Shown: piece after piece, positions 36,539 to 45,031 of the stretch
How the letters are laid out: every line of letters starts with the position of its first letter
Numbering within the stretch: position 1 is the first letter of the stretch
Assembly (NCBI GenBank): GCA_021793405.1
Contig: JAJYSV010000008.1
Span: 1 to 64,000, forward strand
Reading direction: 5' to 3'
DNA from: Acidobacteriota bacterium
GTDB lineage: Bacteria; Acidobacteriota; Terriglobia; Terriglobales; Acidobacteriaceae
DNA: 64,000 bases
The notes under the pieces: generated by a model
Seen by the model: only the letters and a program-made list of their open reading frames with translations
What the model was told of the DNA's origin: nothing
The model's database searches: none
Program-made: the position numbers and the translations under genes

Positions 36539-36997
36539 TTAGAAGGGGATGTCGTCGTCGGTGATCTCGGTGGATTGGGAGAAATCTTCGGCAGGGCCGC
36601 GTTGATCGAACGATGCCGTGTTCGACTTGTTGTAGCCTCCGCCGCTCTCGCCGCCTTCGCCGCGTCCGGAGAGCAGGGACAGATCGTTGACGATGATCTC
36701 CGTCTTATATTTCTTCTGGCCGGTGGTCTTGTCATCCCAGGATGAGGTTTGCAGGCGGCCTTCGACGTAGAGCTTGTTGCCTTTCTTCACGTAGTCGCGG
36801 ACGATCTCCGCGGTGCGCTGGTAGGCGACGAGATTGTGCCATTCCGTGCGGTCCTGCCAGTTGCCGGTCTTGTCTTTGAACCGCTCGCTGGTGGCAATGG
36901 AAAACGTGGCGACCACTGTGCCGCTGGCCGTGGCTTTGATCTCAGGGTCTTTGCCCACGTTGCCGAGAAGAATCACTTTGTTGACGCTTTTTGCCAT
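36539..36997 (-). CDS. ssb: Single-stranded DNA-binding protein
   Basis: 152 residues from the ATG at 36997, preceded by AAGGAAC; the longer frame to 37171 has no family similarity. The OB fold begins MAKSVNKVILLGNVGKDPE and contains FSIATSE, RTEWHNLVAY and GNKLYVEGRLQTSSW, all standard SSB features. A Gly-rich flexible linker follows, and the tail is the acidic DDDIPF that recruits repair and replication partners. The product coats single-stranded DNA during replication and recombination. It is monocistronic here, convergent with the SRPBCC gene. Confidence 0.97.
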   Translation of the reverse strand: MAKSVNKVILLGNVGKDPEIKATASGTVVATFSIATSERFKDKTGNWQDRTEWHNLVAYQRTAEIVRDYVKKGNKLYVEGRLQTSSWDDKTTGQKKYKTEIIVNDLSLLSGRGEGGESGGGYNKSNTASFDQRGPAEDFSQSTEITDDDIPF

Positions 36998-37215
36998 GTT
37001 GGACCTGTTCCTTTGCGGAAATTTGCTGGAGTGGAGGAGTTTCCAGGCTTGCTTGAACTCTCCGGCCACGGAATGCGACCGACAGCGGAGCAACGAATCA
37101 TGGACCATTATATGCACAGATACTGCGGGTTGCTGAGCCACCGGGGAAACAAGTGCAGCGGGCGAGGGCACTCTTTGACCTCAGGTGTGAGGTTCCGCGC
37201 ATCGCTCTGCAAGCC

Positions 37216-40200
37216 TCACCAGAGAAGCTTCAATCCAAACTGGATCTGTCGCGAGGTCGTCGAGGTGCCGGTGATCACGCCCGCGGTCGGCGAAGCCCCG
37301 GAGGGGGTGAAGACAACCAGATTGGGCGTGTTGAAATTGGCGCGGTTGAGGATGTTAAAGATCTCCGCGCGGAACTGCAGGTTGAGGCGTCCATGCAGCG
37401 ACGTATCCTTCAGCATCGACATGTCCCAGGTTGCGACGCCCGGACCTGTCAAGGTGTCGCGTCCAAGATTTCCATAAAATCCGCTGTTGACGGGAGGCGG
37501 TAGAAATGCAGCCGGGTCAAACCACTGCGTGGGTTTGCCAATAATCGCGGAGCCGTGGAAAGCGGGATTTGCAAACGGGCGCACGGGATTCTTGGTATCG
37601 CCGTTGTTGGATGGGTTGTAGCTGAGTTGCGGGGTGAAGGGAAAGCCGGACTGCAGCGTCACAATCGAGTTCGCTGTCCAGCCGCTTACGAGCATATTGG
37701 GGACTCCGCTCAGTCCATGCAGGTACTGGCTGTGCCTTCCCAGCGGCAGCGTATAGATTCCATCGATCACGGCGACATTGCGCACGTCGTAGGTCGCCGG
37801 CCCCCAGTCCGCTTTCACATCGAAGGGATTTGAGACAAGCCCGGGCGCGTTGCCCGCAGCGGTAGCATTCAGCGAATCTCCGTCATCCAAAGCTTTCGAC
37901 CAGGTGTAGACGCCGCGCAGCATTAGGCCGCCGCTGAGGCGATGGTTGATCTCCATCTGCAGCGCATTGTAGGAACTGGTGCCCACGGAGAACCATGCCC
38001 ACGCGCTCCCCAGGGCTGGATTGGCCGCAGGCGTTCCCACAGGGACATAATACGAGCCGGTCGGCACTGCGGCGCCACTCAGAGGCACCGGGAATGTGGC
38101 GGGATAACTGGCCGGGCATTGGCCGGCGGGACAAATCGTGGGCGTGGGCTCGTTGTCATCCAGGCTGACGATCTGATGGTACCCGTGAGAACCCACGTAT
38201 CCGACCGTGAGCACCGTATTGGTAGACAACTCCTGCTCGACCCCGAACGACCAGAAGATCAGGGTCGGGGTGTGCATGTCGGGTTGAACTCCGGCGGGTG
38301 CGATCTTGGCGTTGGCAGGGACTGGGGAGATGGGAAGAGGCAGACGGGCGACAGGAAGGTTGGAGATGCCATAGGACGGGTTGAAGGGCGCATTCTGGTC
38401 CATCCTGTAGCCGAGCGCGTCCTGCAAGTCGTTGTAGATTCCGAAGCCGCCGCGCAAGACCGTCTTCCGGCTGAATGGACTCCATGCGACACCGACTCGA
38501 GGCTGCGGCAGAAACTTCGCGTTGTTGATGGTGAATGCGGAGTTCGCAATGCGCGGCTGTGTCTGAATGACGCCATTGTTGAAGATGAAATTCGCGGCGC
38601 GGCCATGCGCCTCGTTCCATCCAGTGGTGAATTCGTCACGCAATCCCACCGACACCGTCAGTTTGGGAGTCACGCGAATGACATCCTGCGCATACCATGC
38701 GCCGAGCAGCGAGCGCCAGTTCATCTCTGTGGGCGCCGGATCGTAGAGGAAGCTTCCCACGGTGCCTTGCAGAAACTGCTGCAGCCCGGTAAAGGTCGCC
38801 TGTCCAAATTGCGTAAGTGCTAGATCTTCGTTGGATTGCAAGGGCTGCAGCCATACTCCGGCGCTGAATTGGTGGCGCCCTCGCGTCAGGGTCGCGTGAT
38901 CCTGGAAGGTGAAGAGATTGCGCGCGATATGGAGATTGCTGCCGACGTTGCTGCCTGCCAGGCTCACCTGTGCAGCGGGATTGGCCGCGGAACTTCCGCC
39001 AACCACGACTGCGCCCACCGGCTTGCCCGCTACAAACCCCGGGACATCGGCAGCGGGCGTGCCGGGCGTGGGCTCGCCGGTATAGAAATAGGCCGCTCGT
39101 GAATAGCCAACGCGTGCAATGTTGAGCAACGCTGGAGAAAAGATGTGCGTCGCCTCCACACTCACAACCTGTTCGCGCAGGTTTTCAAGATCGGTGCTGT
39201 ACAGATTGGTGCTGGTCGGGGTCGTGTCGGCGCTGTCGTCGATGGTGTAGACGCCGGTCAGAGAGTCGCTTTCGGAAAACACGTAGTCCAGACGGGCGGT
39301 CCCAAAGTCGTCGCGGATGATTTGCAAGGGGCTGTTGAAGGCTTCCGCGATGCCTCCGAAGTCGGGCGCATTCGCGCTTTGCGTGGGCCAAAGGGCAAGC
39401 AGCGGAGCGACTCCGGGGCCGACTCCAACGTTGACCAGACCGGAAGGCGGGCAGGGGTTCGGCGACGGGGTTACGAGCTTGCAAGGCAGCAGTCCGTTGC
39501 GCGCATTTGTATCCGGAACAAGATCGACGCCTGTCTGGTGCAGATGCTGGCGAAGTCCCTCGTAATTGACGAAAAGAAATGCCTTGTTCTTGCGGATCGG
39601 GCCGCCCAGGGAGGCTCCAAACTGGTTGCGTTGAAAGGGCGGAGCGGAGCCCTTGTCGAAGTAGTTCGGGGCATCGAGCGCATTGTTGCGCAAAAACTCG
39701 TATAAGGACCCGTGCAGTCGGTTGGTCCCGCTCTGGGTCACAATCAACACCTGGGCTCCGGGTCGCTTGCCGTATTCCGCGCCATACGAATCGCGGAGCA
39801 CATTGAACTCGCGGACTGCATCCACGCCCAGCAGTTCCCCACTGGTGCCGCCGGGCTGCATGTTGTTCTCTGCCGCTCCGGTAAATTCCACGCCATTCAA
39901 CAGAAACAGATTCTGCTGCGGACGATTACCGGAGACTGCGAAATTGTTGCCAACCGTTGAATTGGACACACCGACTCCGCCCGTTTTTTCTGACGTGAAG
40001 TTCACGATGCCCGGGTTGAGGGTGAGCAACTCATCGTAACTTCGTCCGTTGAGAGGCAGATCTTTTATCTGTTGCTCGCCAACCAGTCCCGAGATATCTG
40101 TCATGGTGGGACTTACCGCGGAAGCATCCGCGTCGACTGTCACCTGTTGTTGCACTTTCCCGACGCGAAGGCTGAGGTCGACGGCTGCCACCTGGCCAAC

Positions 40201-40536
40201 CGCCAGATGAATTCCAGTTCGGATTTCTTTGGCAAAGCCATGTTTGCCGATGAGGATTTCGTAGTCGCCGACCGGCAAGGATAGAACCTGATACCGGCCG
40301 GAATGACCGGTGATCGTGATGCGCTCTACCCCGGTATTCACGTTTCTGACTGTTATGTCGGCACCGGATACCGCCGCACCAGAGGAATCCGTGACCAGGC
40401 CGGTGATGCTCGCGGACGTTTGGGCTGCGGCAGCAGGGCTATACAACAGTAGAGCGACGCTCAAAGCGGCGAACAGCGAAGGCACGATTGAGAGAAAAAG
40501 ATGCAGCTGGCGCTTCCGGCACGCATACGAACTCAT
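37216..40536 (-). CDS. Second Oar-type TonB-dependent receptor
   Basis: About 1,106 residues from the ATG at 40536 (MSSYACRKRQ); ATG 40578 would add 14 residues. A long signal peptide ends near AAAAQT. The carboxypeptidase-regulatory-like domain (ASITGLVTDSSGAAVSGA) is followed by IKDLPLNGRSYDELLTLNPGI in the plug and a barrel ending in GLKLLW. It resembles the 21477-24860 receptor in architecture but the sequences differ substantially. The nearest genes (ssb and a respiratory cluster) give no hint of its substrate. About 200 bases separate it from the small membrane protein gene upstream. Confidence 0.9.
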   Translation of the reverse strand: MSSYACRKRQLHLFLSIVPSLFAALSVALLLYSPAAAAQTSASITGLVTDSSGAAVSGADITVRNVNTGVERITITGHSGRYQVLSLPVGDYEILIGKHGFAKEIRTGIHLAVGQVAAVDLSLRVGKVQQQVTVDADASAVSPTMTDISGLVGEQQIKDLPLNGRSYDELLTLNPGIVNFTSEKTGGVGVSNSTVGNNFAVSGNRPQQNLFLLNGVEFTGAAENNMQPGGTSGELLGVDAVREFNVLRDSYGAEYGKRPGAQVLIVTQSGTNRLHGSLYEFLRNNALDAPNYFDKGSAPPFQRNQFGASLGGPIRKNKAFLFVNYEGLRQHLHQTGVDLVPDTNARNGLLPCKLVTPSPNPCPPSGLVNVGVGPGVAPLLALWPTQSANAPDFGGIAEAFNSPLQIIRDDFGTARLDYVFSESDSLTGVYTIDDSADTTPTSTNLYSTDLENLREQVVSVEATHIFSPALLNIARVGYSRAAYFYTGEPTPGTPAADVPGFVAGKPVGAVVVGGSSAANPAAQVSLAGSNVGSNLHIARNLFTFQDHATLTRGRHQFSAGVWLQPLQSNEDLALTQFGQATFTGLQQFLQGTVGSFLYDPAPTEMNWRSLLGAWYAQDVIRVTPKLTVSVGLRDEFTTGWNEAHGRAANFIFNNGVIQTQPRIANSAFTINNAKFLPQPRVGVAWSPFSRKTVLRGGFGIYNDLQDALGYRMDQNAPFNPSYGISNLPVARLPLPISPVPANAKIAPAGVQPDMHTPTLIFWSFGVEQELSTNTVLTVGYVGSHGYHQIVSLDDNEPTPTICPAGQCPASYPATFPVPLSGAAVPTGSYYVPVGTPAANPALGSAWAWFSVGTSSYNALQMEINHRLSGGLMLRGVYTWSKALDDGDSLNATAAGNAPGLVSNPFDVKADWGPATYDVRNVAVIDGIYTLPLGRHSQYLHGLSGVPNMLVSGWTANSIVTLQSGFPFTPQLSYNPSNNGDTKNPVRPFANPAFHGSAIIGKPTQWFDPAAFLPPPVNSGFYGNLGRDTLTGPGVATWDMSMLKDTSLHGRLNLQFRAEIFNILNRANFNTPNLVVFTPSGASPTAGVITGTSTTSRQIQFGLKLLW

Positions 40537-40781
40537 GCAAATCTCCGCGGGTCCCGTCATATCCGGAAGCTGTTTCACAGCTCGATGACGTCGGCGAATG
40601 TATACGATTTACTGTAACTAGCATGATTATATCAATGCGTTCTTATACTATTTCAAGTCCAGGAACGCATTTCTGCGACGCAGCATTCCAATCACCGGTT
40701 CACGGTGCAGAGTGGAGTGAATCACTCTCTGAAGAAACTTGGGGGAGGGGTTGGTATTCGCCCTCCGTGAAGTGGATCGGT

Positions 40782-41132
40782 CTAGATTGGTCTGCGCCGC
40801 AGCCGTCGGTTGCGCAGCCACTTGGCGACGCCGAGCACCAGCAGCATCAAGCCGAACGGCAGGCCCATCATGGCAAACATCAAGGACAGCCAGCCCAGGT
40901 TCGAGCGGGCTCCATAGATGCCGATGCCTCCGAAGACTGTCTCCGTTAACAGCAGTGACAGCAGACTCCCGAGCATAATCCAGAAGCCCGCCTTGAGCAG
41001 CGCGCGGGTCCCGTCGTCGGATGCAGGCACAGCCCGACCGGCGGTTCCATTCGCCCCCGTACCGGGCTCCGACAGGTCTCCCACATAGGGCTTGGAAGAA
41101 GCCTTCGGCGGTGTTGGATCGACTGTGCGCAT
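40782..41132 (-). CDS. Small two-helix membrane protein
   Basis: A 116-residue protein with a Pro/Gly/Ala-rich, probably disordered first 40 residues. Two hydrophobic helices follow (LLKAGFWIMLGSLLSLLLTETVFGGIGIYG and LSLMFAMMGLPFGLMLLVLGVAKWL in parts). The C-terminus is very basic (RNRRLRRRPI), placing it in the cytoplasm by the positive-inside rule. I do not recognise the family. It is the last gene of the ctaB-ABC-DUF420 series, 15 bases after DUF420, so an accessory role in that cluster is likely. Confidence 0.65.
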   Translation of the reverse strand: MRTVDPTPPKASSKPYVGDLSEPGTGANGTAGRAVPASDDGTRALLKAGFWIMLGSLLSLLLTETVFGGIGIYGARSNLGWLSLMFAMMGLPFGLMLLVLGVAKWLRNRRLRRRPI

Positions 41133-41147
41133 AGGCGTTTCCAGCGC

Positions 41148-41696
41148 TCAGCGCCACGCCGCGAGCATCGCGTACACCACGACGCCGGTGACCGAGACGT
41201 AGAGCCAAATGGGGAAGGTGAAGCGCGCGATCCGTTTATGCTGGGCGAATCGTCCGCTCAATGAGAAAAAGAAGGTGATGAGAATCAGCGGCAGCACCAC
41301 GACGGATAGAAAAATATGGCTGATCAGAATTGTGAGATACGCCGTGCGCACTGTGCCGTGGCCAAGGAAAATCATGTCGCCGTGGAGCGCATGGTTGGCG
41401 ACGTAGCTGACCAGAAATAGAGAGGAAAAGATGAACGCCGTAAACATGGAGGCGCGATGCCGCGCAATCTGCCTGCGGCGGATGAAGACGAAGCCCGTTA
41501 CCAGCGCAATCGCGCTAAGGCCGTTCAATAGCGCATTCAGCGCGGGCAGAAAGAGTAATCTCCCGGAAAATTGCGGAGGCGGCGGATGCACATAGATCAG
41601 CCACAGCAGGAAGATGACGGCCACAATGCTGAGCAGCACAATTCCGACGATGGGAGCGCGTGAACCAGTCGGCGTGCTTGGAGTTACGGTTGACAC
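41148..41696 (-). CDS. DUF420 membrane protein
   Basis: A 182-residue integral membrane protein with about five helices. The segments LPALNALLNGLSAIALVTGFVFIRR and RHRASMFTAFIFSSLFLVSYVANH with conserved His and Asn residues, and the FxGHGTVRTAYLTILISH segment, match DUF420 (YozB/CtaM-like). Members are found beside cytochrome c oxidase and heme A/O genes and are thought to aid oxidase maturation. This fits the adjacent ctaB. The gene follows the ABC permease by 23 bases on the same strand. Confidence 0.88.
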   Translation of the reverse strand: MSTVTPSTPTGSRAPIVGIVLLSIVAVIFLLWLIYVHPPPPQFSGRLLFLPALNALLNGLSAIALVTGFVFIRRRQIARHRASMFTAFIFSSLFLVSYVANHALHGDMIFLGHGTVRTAYLTILISHIFLSVVVLPLILITFFFSLSGRFAQHKRIARFTFPIWLYVSVTGVVVYAMLAAWR

Positions 41697-41719
41697 TGGT
41701 TTGAATTCCTCATATCGCT

Positions 41720-42562
41720 CTACGCTGCCGGCTTATTGGTGCGGCGATTCACCACCGCCCACGATCCGACAAACACCACCGCGCAAAATGCCAGCGTGAC
41801 GATGAGATTGATCTCAGGGGAAAAGGTCGTGACCTCGGCGGGGAACAGGCCGTTGCGAAGCGCGTCCACACCGTAGGTGAGCGGATTCAGCAGCATTACC
41901 AGGCGCAACCAGCCGGAAGCGCCGCTGGCCGGAAACAGCGCGCCGGAGAGCAGCCACAACGGGATCAGGACCAGATTGATGATGGCATGGAAGGCCTGCG
42001 TCGAGTCCATAGGCCAGGCAATGATGAAGCCGAGCGCGGTGAGGGCGAACGACGTAAGCGCGATAATCGCCATGGCGTACAGAATGTCGAGCGGGCTGGC
42101 ATGAACTCCGGCGAGGGGCGAGAACGCCAGAAAAACCCATCCCTGGATGGCGGCCAATGTCGCGCCGCCGAGAACTTTGCCGAGCACAATGGCGGAACGG
42201 CTGATGGGCGCGGCCAGCACTGAGAGCAGAAAGCCCTCGTTGCGGTCCTGGATGAGCGACATCATGCTGAAGATGGCGGTGAACAGCACGATCATGATGA
42301 TGGCGCCGGGGAAGAAATAGCTCAAATAATGCGAAGAATCGGCAGCAGCGGCAGAAGCGGCGCCGTGGCTTTGGAAGGTCTTCGAAAATCCCGAGCCCAG
42401 GACCAACCAGAACAGCAGCGGGGAAGCGATGACGCCGACGACGCGCGCCTTCTGGCGATAGAAGCGGACCAGTTCGCGCCGCCAAAGAGAATAGGCGGGC
42501 GTCCAAAGGCTGGCGGAGAGGGAACTCTTCACAGGCGCCAGATGTGCAGTAGCGGTTGCCAT
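41720..42562 (-). CDS. ABC-2 type transporter permease
   Basis: 280 residues. The ATG at 42562 overlaps the ATPase stop by one base (TAATG). Six transmembrane helices are visible, with the family features SLWRRELVRFYRQKARV at the N-terminus, FFPGAIIMIVLFTAIFSMM, IQDRNEGFLLSVLAAPISR (the conserved amphipathic signature) and LLNPLTYGVDALRN near the C-terminus. It pairs with the upstream ATPase to form an export complex. In this gene order the transporter probably serves the cytochrome/heme pathway, but the cargo is unknown. Confidence 0.92.
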   Translation of the reverse strand: MATATAHLAPVKSSLSASLWTPAYSLWRRELVRFYRQKARVVGVIASPLLFWLVLGSGFSKTFQSHGAASAAAADSSHYLSYFFPGAIIMIVLFTAIFSMMSLIQDRNEGFLLSVLAAPISRSAIVLGKVLGGATLAAIQGWVFLAFSPLAGVHASPLDILYAMAIIALTSFALTALGFIIAWPMDSTQAFHAIINLVLIPLWLLSGALFPASGASGWLRLVMLLNPLTYGVDALRNGLFPAEVTTFSPEINLIVTLAFCAVVFVGSWAVVNRRTNKPAA

Positions 42563-43581
42563 TACGATTTCTCCTCGTCTTTGTCGAGCCAAAAGCGATG
42601 GCCGGTATGCTGGATGAACACATCTTCCAGACTCGGCTTCGATACGGAGACCGCGATGATTTCGCCGGGGAACGCTTCGACCACTTCGGTCAGAAAGCGA
42701 TGTCCCTGCTCGCGTTCGATGCGAACCGCGTTTCCAACCACTATAGGCGCGACGGCGAATCGCGCGGCGATGCGCGCGCCCAAGGCGGTTGCGGCGTCTG
42801 ACGTCGCGGTTTCAAACTGCACGATGTCGCCGCCAATCTCCGCCTTCAACTCCGCCGGGCTGCCCAGAGCGACCAGTTTGCCTTCGCTCAGAATGGCGAG
42901 CCGATCGCAATGTTCGGCTTCTTCCATCAAGTGGGTGGTCACCAGCACGGTGACGCCCTGCTGATCACGCAGAATGCGCAGATAGTTCCACAGATCGATA
43001 CGCGCGCCGGGATCGAGGCCGGTGGTGGGTTCGTCGAGCAACAGCACGGAGGGCGAATGAATCAGGCCCTTCGCCAATTCGACGCGGCGCTTCTGCCCGC
43101 CGGAAAGCGTTTCTACGAGGTCATGCGTGCGGTCTGTTAAACCAACACGATCCAGCACTTCTTTCGAGCGTAACTTTAAGTGTGAACCGCTCAGTCCATA
43201 CAGATGCCCCTGGTGCATCAGGTTCTCGCCGACCGTCAGCTTCACATCCAGACTGGTTTGCTGGAACACGATGCCAGTCCGAAGGCGAACCTGGTTGGGC
43301 GCGGTGGCAACATCGAATCCGGCGATGCGGGCATGGCCGCCGGTGGGAACCATCAACGTGGAAAGAATGCGGAACAGGGTGGTTTTGCCGCTGCCGTTCG
43401 GTCCCAGGAGGCCAAAGATTTCCGCCGGTCGAACGTCGAAGGTCAGGCCATCGAGCGCCAGCCTGGAGCCGTAATCGTGAGATAGCCAATCGAGTTGGAT
43501 GGGCGCCTGTCCGGCGATTTCGATTGCTGGCGCGCCTGCCGGCACGGCGCTGGCGGCATGGGTCTGTTGGATTGTGGCCAC
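42562..43581 (-). CDS. ABC transporter ATP-binding protein
   Basis: 339 residues from the GTG at 43581, chosen because AGGAGGGG lies eight bases upstream; that site overlaps the last codons of ctaB. An ATG at 43605 would overlap ctaB by 20 bases. Walker A (GPNGSGKTT), the Q-loop (GIVFQQTS), the signature LSGGQKRR, Walker B (VLLLDEPTTGLD) and the switch His (TTHLMEEAE) are intact. A C-terminal regulatory domain of about 100 residues ends in VSVSKPSLEDVFIQHTG, typical of DrrA/NatA-type exporters. It energises the permease encoded immediately downstream. Confidence 0.95.
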   Translation of the reverse strand: MATIQQTHAASAVPAGAPAIEIAGQAPIQLDWLSHDYGSRLALDGLTFDVRPAEIFGLLGPNGSGKTTLFRILSTLMVPTGGHARIAGFDVATAPNQVRLRTGIVFQQTSLDVKLTVGENLMHQGHLYGLSGSHLKLRSKEVLDRVGLTDRTHDLVETLSGGQKRRVELAKGLIHSPSVLLLDEPTTGLDPGARIDLWNYLRILRDQQGVTVLVTTHLMEEAEHCDRLAILSEGKLVALGSPAELKAEIGGDIVQFETATSDAATALGARIAARFAVAPIVVGNAVRIEREQGHRFLTEVVEAFPGEIIAVSVSKPSLEDVFIQHTGHRFWLDKDEEKS

Positions 43582-43585
43582 GGTG

Positions 43586-44620
43586 TTATCCCCTCCTGGT
43601 GGCATTCAGCATAAGCACTGCCAGAAGCAGCGGCAAATACGTCACACTGACTTTCAGCAGCGCGCGCGCGTAGAGCCGCGATGCGCTGTCTGAGGATCGG
43701 GTGATGCGAGTGAATCGAATCGTGTAGGCCAAGTACCAGAGGCCCAGCAACAGAGCGCCTACCCAATAGATACGTCCCGCGATGTGGAGGTAATAGGGCG
43801 CGAGACTGACCGGAATGATCAAGACCGCATAAATCAGCGCCACGGCGGCGGTTGACCATCCGTCGGGCTGCACGACTGGAAGCATACGGATGCCGGCGCG
43901 GGCATAGTCCTCGCGGTAGAGCCAGGCGATCGACATGAAATGCGGAAACTGCCAGAGGAACAGAATGGCAAACAACGCGACCGCGGGCCATTCAATGCTG
44001 CCGCGGGCCGCGGTCCAGCCGATCAGCGGCGGCATGGCGCCGGGAAACGCGCCAACGAAGGTTGCCATCGACGTGAAGCGCTTGAGCGGTGTGTAGATGC
44101 CGACGTAGACGACCGCTGTCAGCAGCGTCAGCGTGCCGGTAATCGGATTGGTGCGCACCACCAGCCACAGAGATCCGGAAATGATGGCGAGCATTCCGAT
44201 CAGCACGCCGTAGCCCAGACCGAGCCTGCCGGTCGCCAGCGGCCTTTGCGCCGTTCGTATCATCAGGGCGTCCGTGCGCCGCTCCAGTGCCTGATTCAAT
44301 GCGCTGGCGCCGCAGGAGACCAGGGCCACTCCAATCAGCGTGTCCAGCATGGTGAAATTGAAGGAATCGATCCCCGACTGTGCCGCGCCCAGGTAATAGC
44401 CAGCCCACGCGGTCATCACGACCAGCGCCGTCACCCGCAACTTGAAGATCGCAATGGTATCGCTGACCAGGCTCCGCCACCCATGCGCGATGCTGGGATG
44501 CGCCGCTCCCGCCTCGCGGGCGGAAAGGTTGCCGGGGCCGGACAAAACAGTAGGCAGACTGCCAGGTGGAAGTCCGCTCGGCTCAAGTTCCGATGGTGTT
44601 TGTGTGACCGCAGTCACCAT
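43586..44620 (-). CDS. ctaB: Protoheme IX farnesyltransferase (heme O synthase)
   Basis: 344 residues, including an N-terminal extension of about 50 residues beyond the usual size. The UbiA-superfamily motifs are intact: ALNQALERRTDALMIRTAQRPL carries the first Asp-rich prenyl-diphosphate site, and YTPLKRFT with VGAFPGAMPPLIGW is specific for heme O synthases. Nine helices are expected. The enzyme adds farnesyl to heme B to make heme O for cytochrome oxidases. It leads the ctaB-ABC ATPase-ABC permease-DUF420 cluster. A longer than usual divergent region lies upstream. Confidence 0.95.
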   Translation of the reverse strand: MVTAVTQTPSELEPSGLPPGSLPTVLSGPGNLSAREAGAAHPSIAHGWRSLVSDTIAIFKLRVTALVVMTAWAGYYLGAAQSGIDSFNFTMLDTLIGVALVSCGASALNQALERRTDALMIRTAQRPLATGRLGLGYGVLIGMLAIISGSLWLVVRTNPITGTLTLLTAVVYVGIYTPLKRFTSMATFVGAFPGAMPPLIGWTAARGSIEWPAVALFAILFLWQFPHFMSIAWLYREDYARAGIRMLPVVQPDGWSTAAVALIYAVLIIPVSLAPYYLHIAGRIYWVGALLLGLWYLAYTIRFTRITRSSDSASRLYARALLKVSVTYLPLLLAVLMLNATRRG

Positions 44621-45031
44621 ACTCTCTCACTCCGGCAACCAGCAGGGAGGCCAGCCCGAACGTCTGCTCGGTAAAAGAAAGAGCTGGATAACCATCCGCG
44701 TTGGAACGAACTGGATTGGAACGACTGGGGGTAGTACAAAAATCTGCGCACGCTTCAGGATAACAAACGGAGCGCAACATTCGGTTCCGAGAGACGGGGG
44801 TGAAATGGGTCGGTTACCTTATGACAGTTGACGGTTTCCATAATCACTTTTGCCGACCTGCTGCTCGATGCCGGATTGGGATTCCATTGCGGGAACAAGG
44901 GTAACCTTCTACCGGGTAACTATAGTTACACGAAAACTTTTTATTGCGTTACTCTTTATTACGTTACTATAAGGCTCTGTCGGACGTGATTCATCCAGAG
45001 TATTTCGATGGCAAATATGGAGAGCTCAATT
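44621..45031. other. 411-base divergent intergenic region with repeat array
   Basis: No gene is supported. The region divides ctaB from the DUF4382 lipoprotein gene and contains a GGTTACC at 44812-44818 and the organised repeat array at 44899-44968. It should hold promoters in both directions. Confidence 0.55.
44899..44968. promoter_or_regulatory. Array of GGGTAAC and CGTTACT repeats with a 14-bp palindrome
   Basis: GGGTAAC occurs at 44899-44905 and again at 44914-44920, 15 bases apart. CGTTACT occurs at 44947-44953 and 44962-44968, also 15 bases apart and roughly the reverse complement of the first pair. Between them the perfect palindrome GTAACTATAGTTAC covers 44916-44929. The array ends about 60 bases before the lipoprotein start. 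This reads as a multi-site operator for one regulator. Confidence 0.55.

Noticed and set aside
36998-37171. N-terminal extension of ssb (58 extra codons)
   Set aside because: The extension has no SSB similarity and the ATG at 36997 has its own ribosome-binding site.
41814-42623. 269-codon frame overlapping the ABC permease
   Set aside because: An alternative frame on the same strand with Arg/His-rich sequence and no membrane helices; the permease frame has all family motifs.
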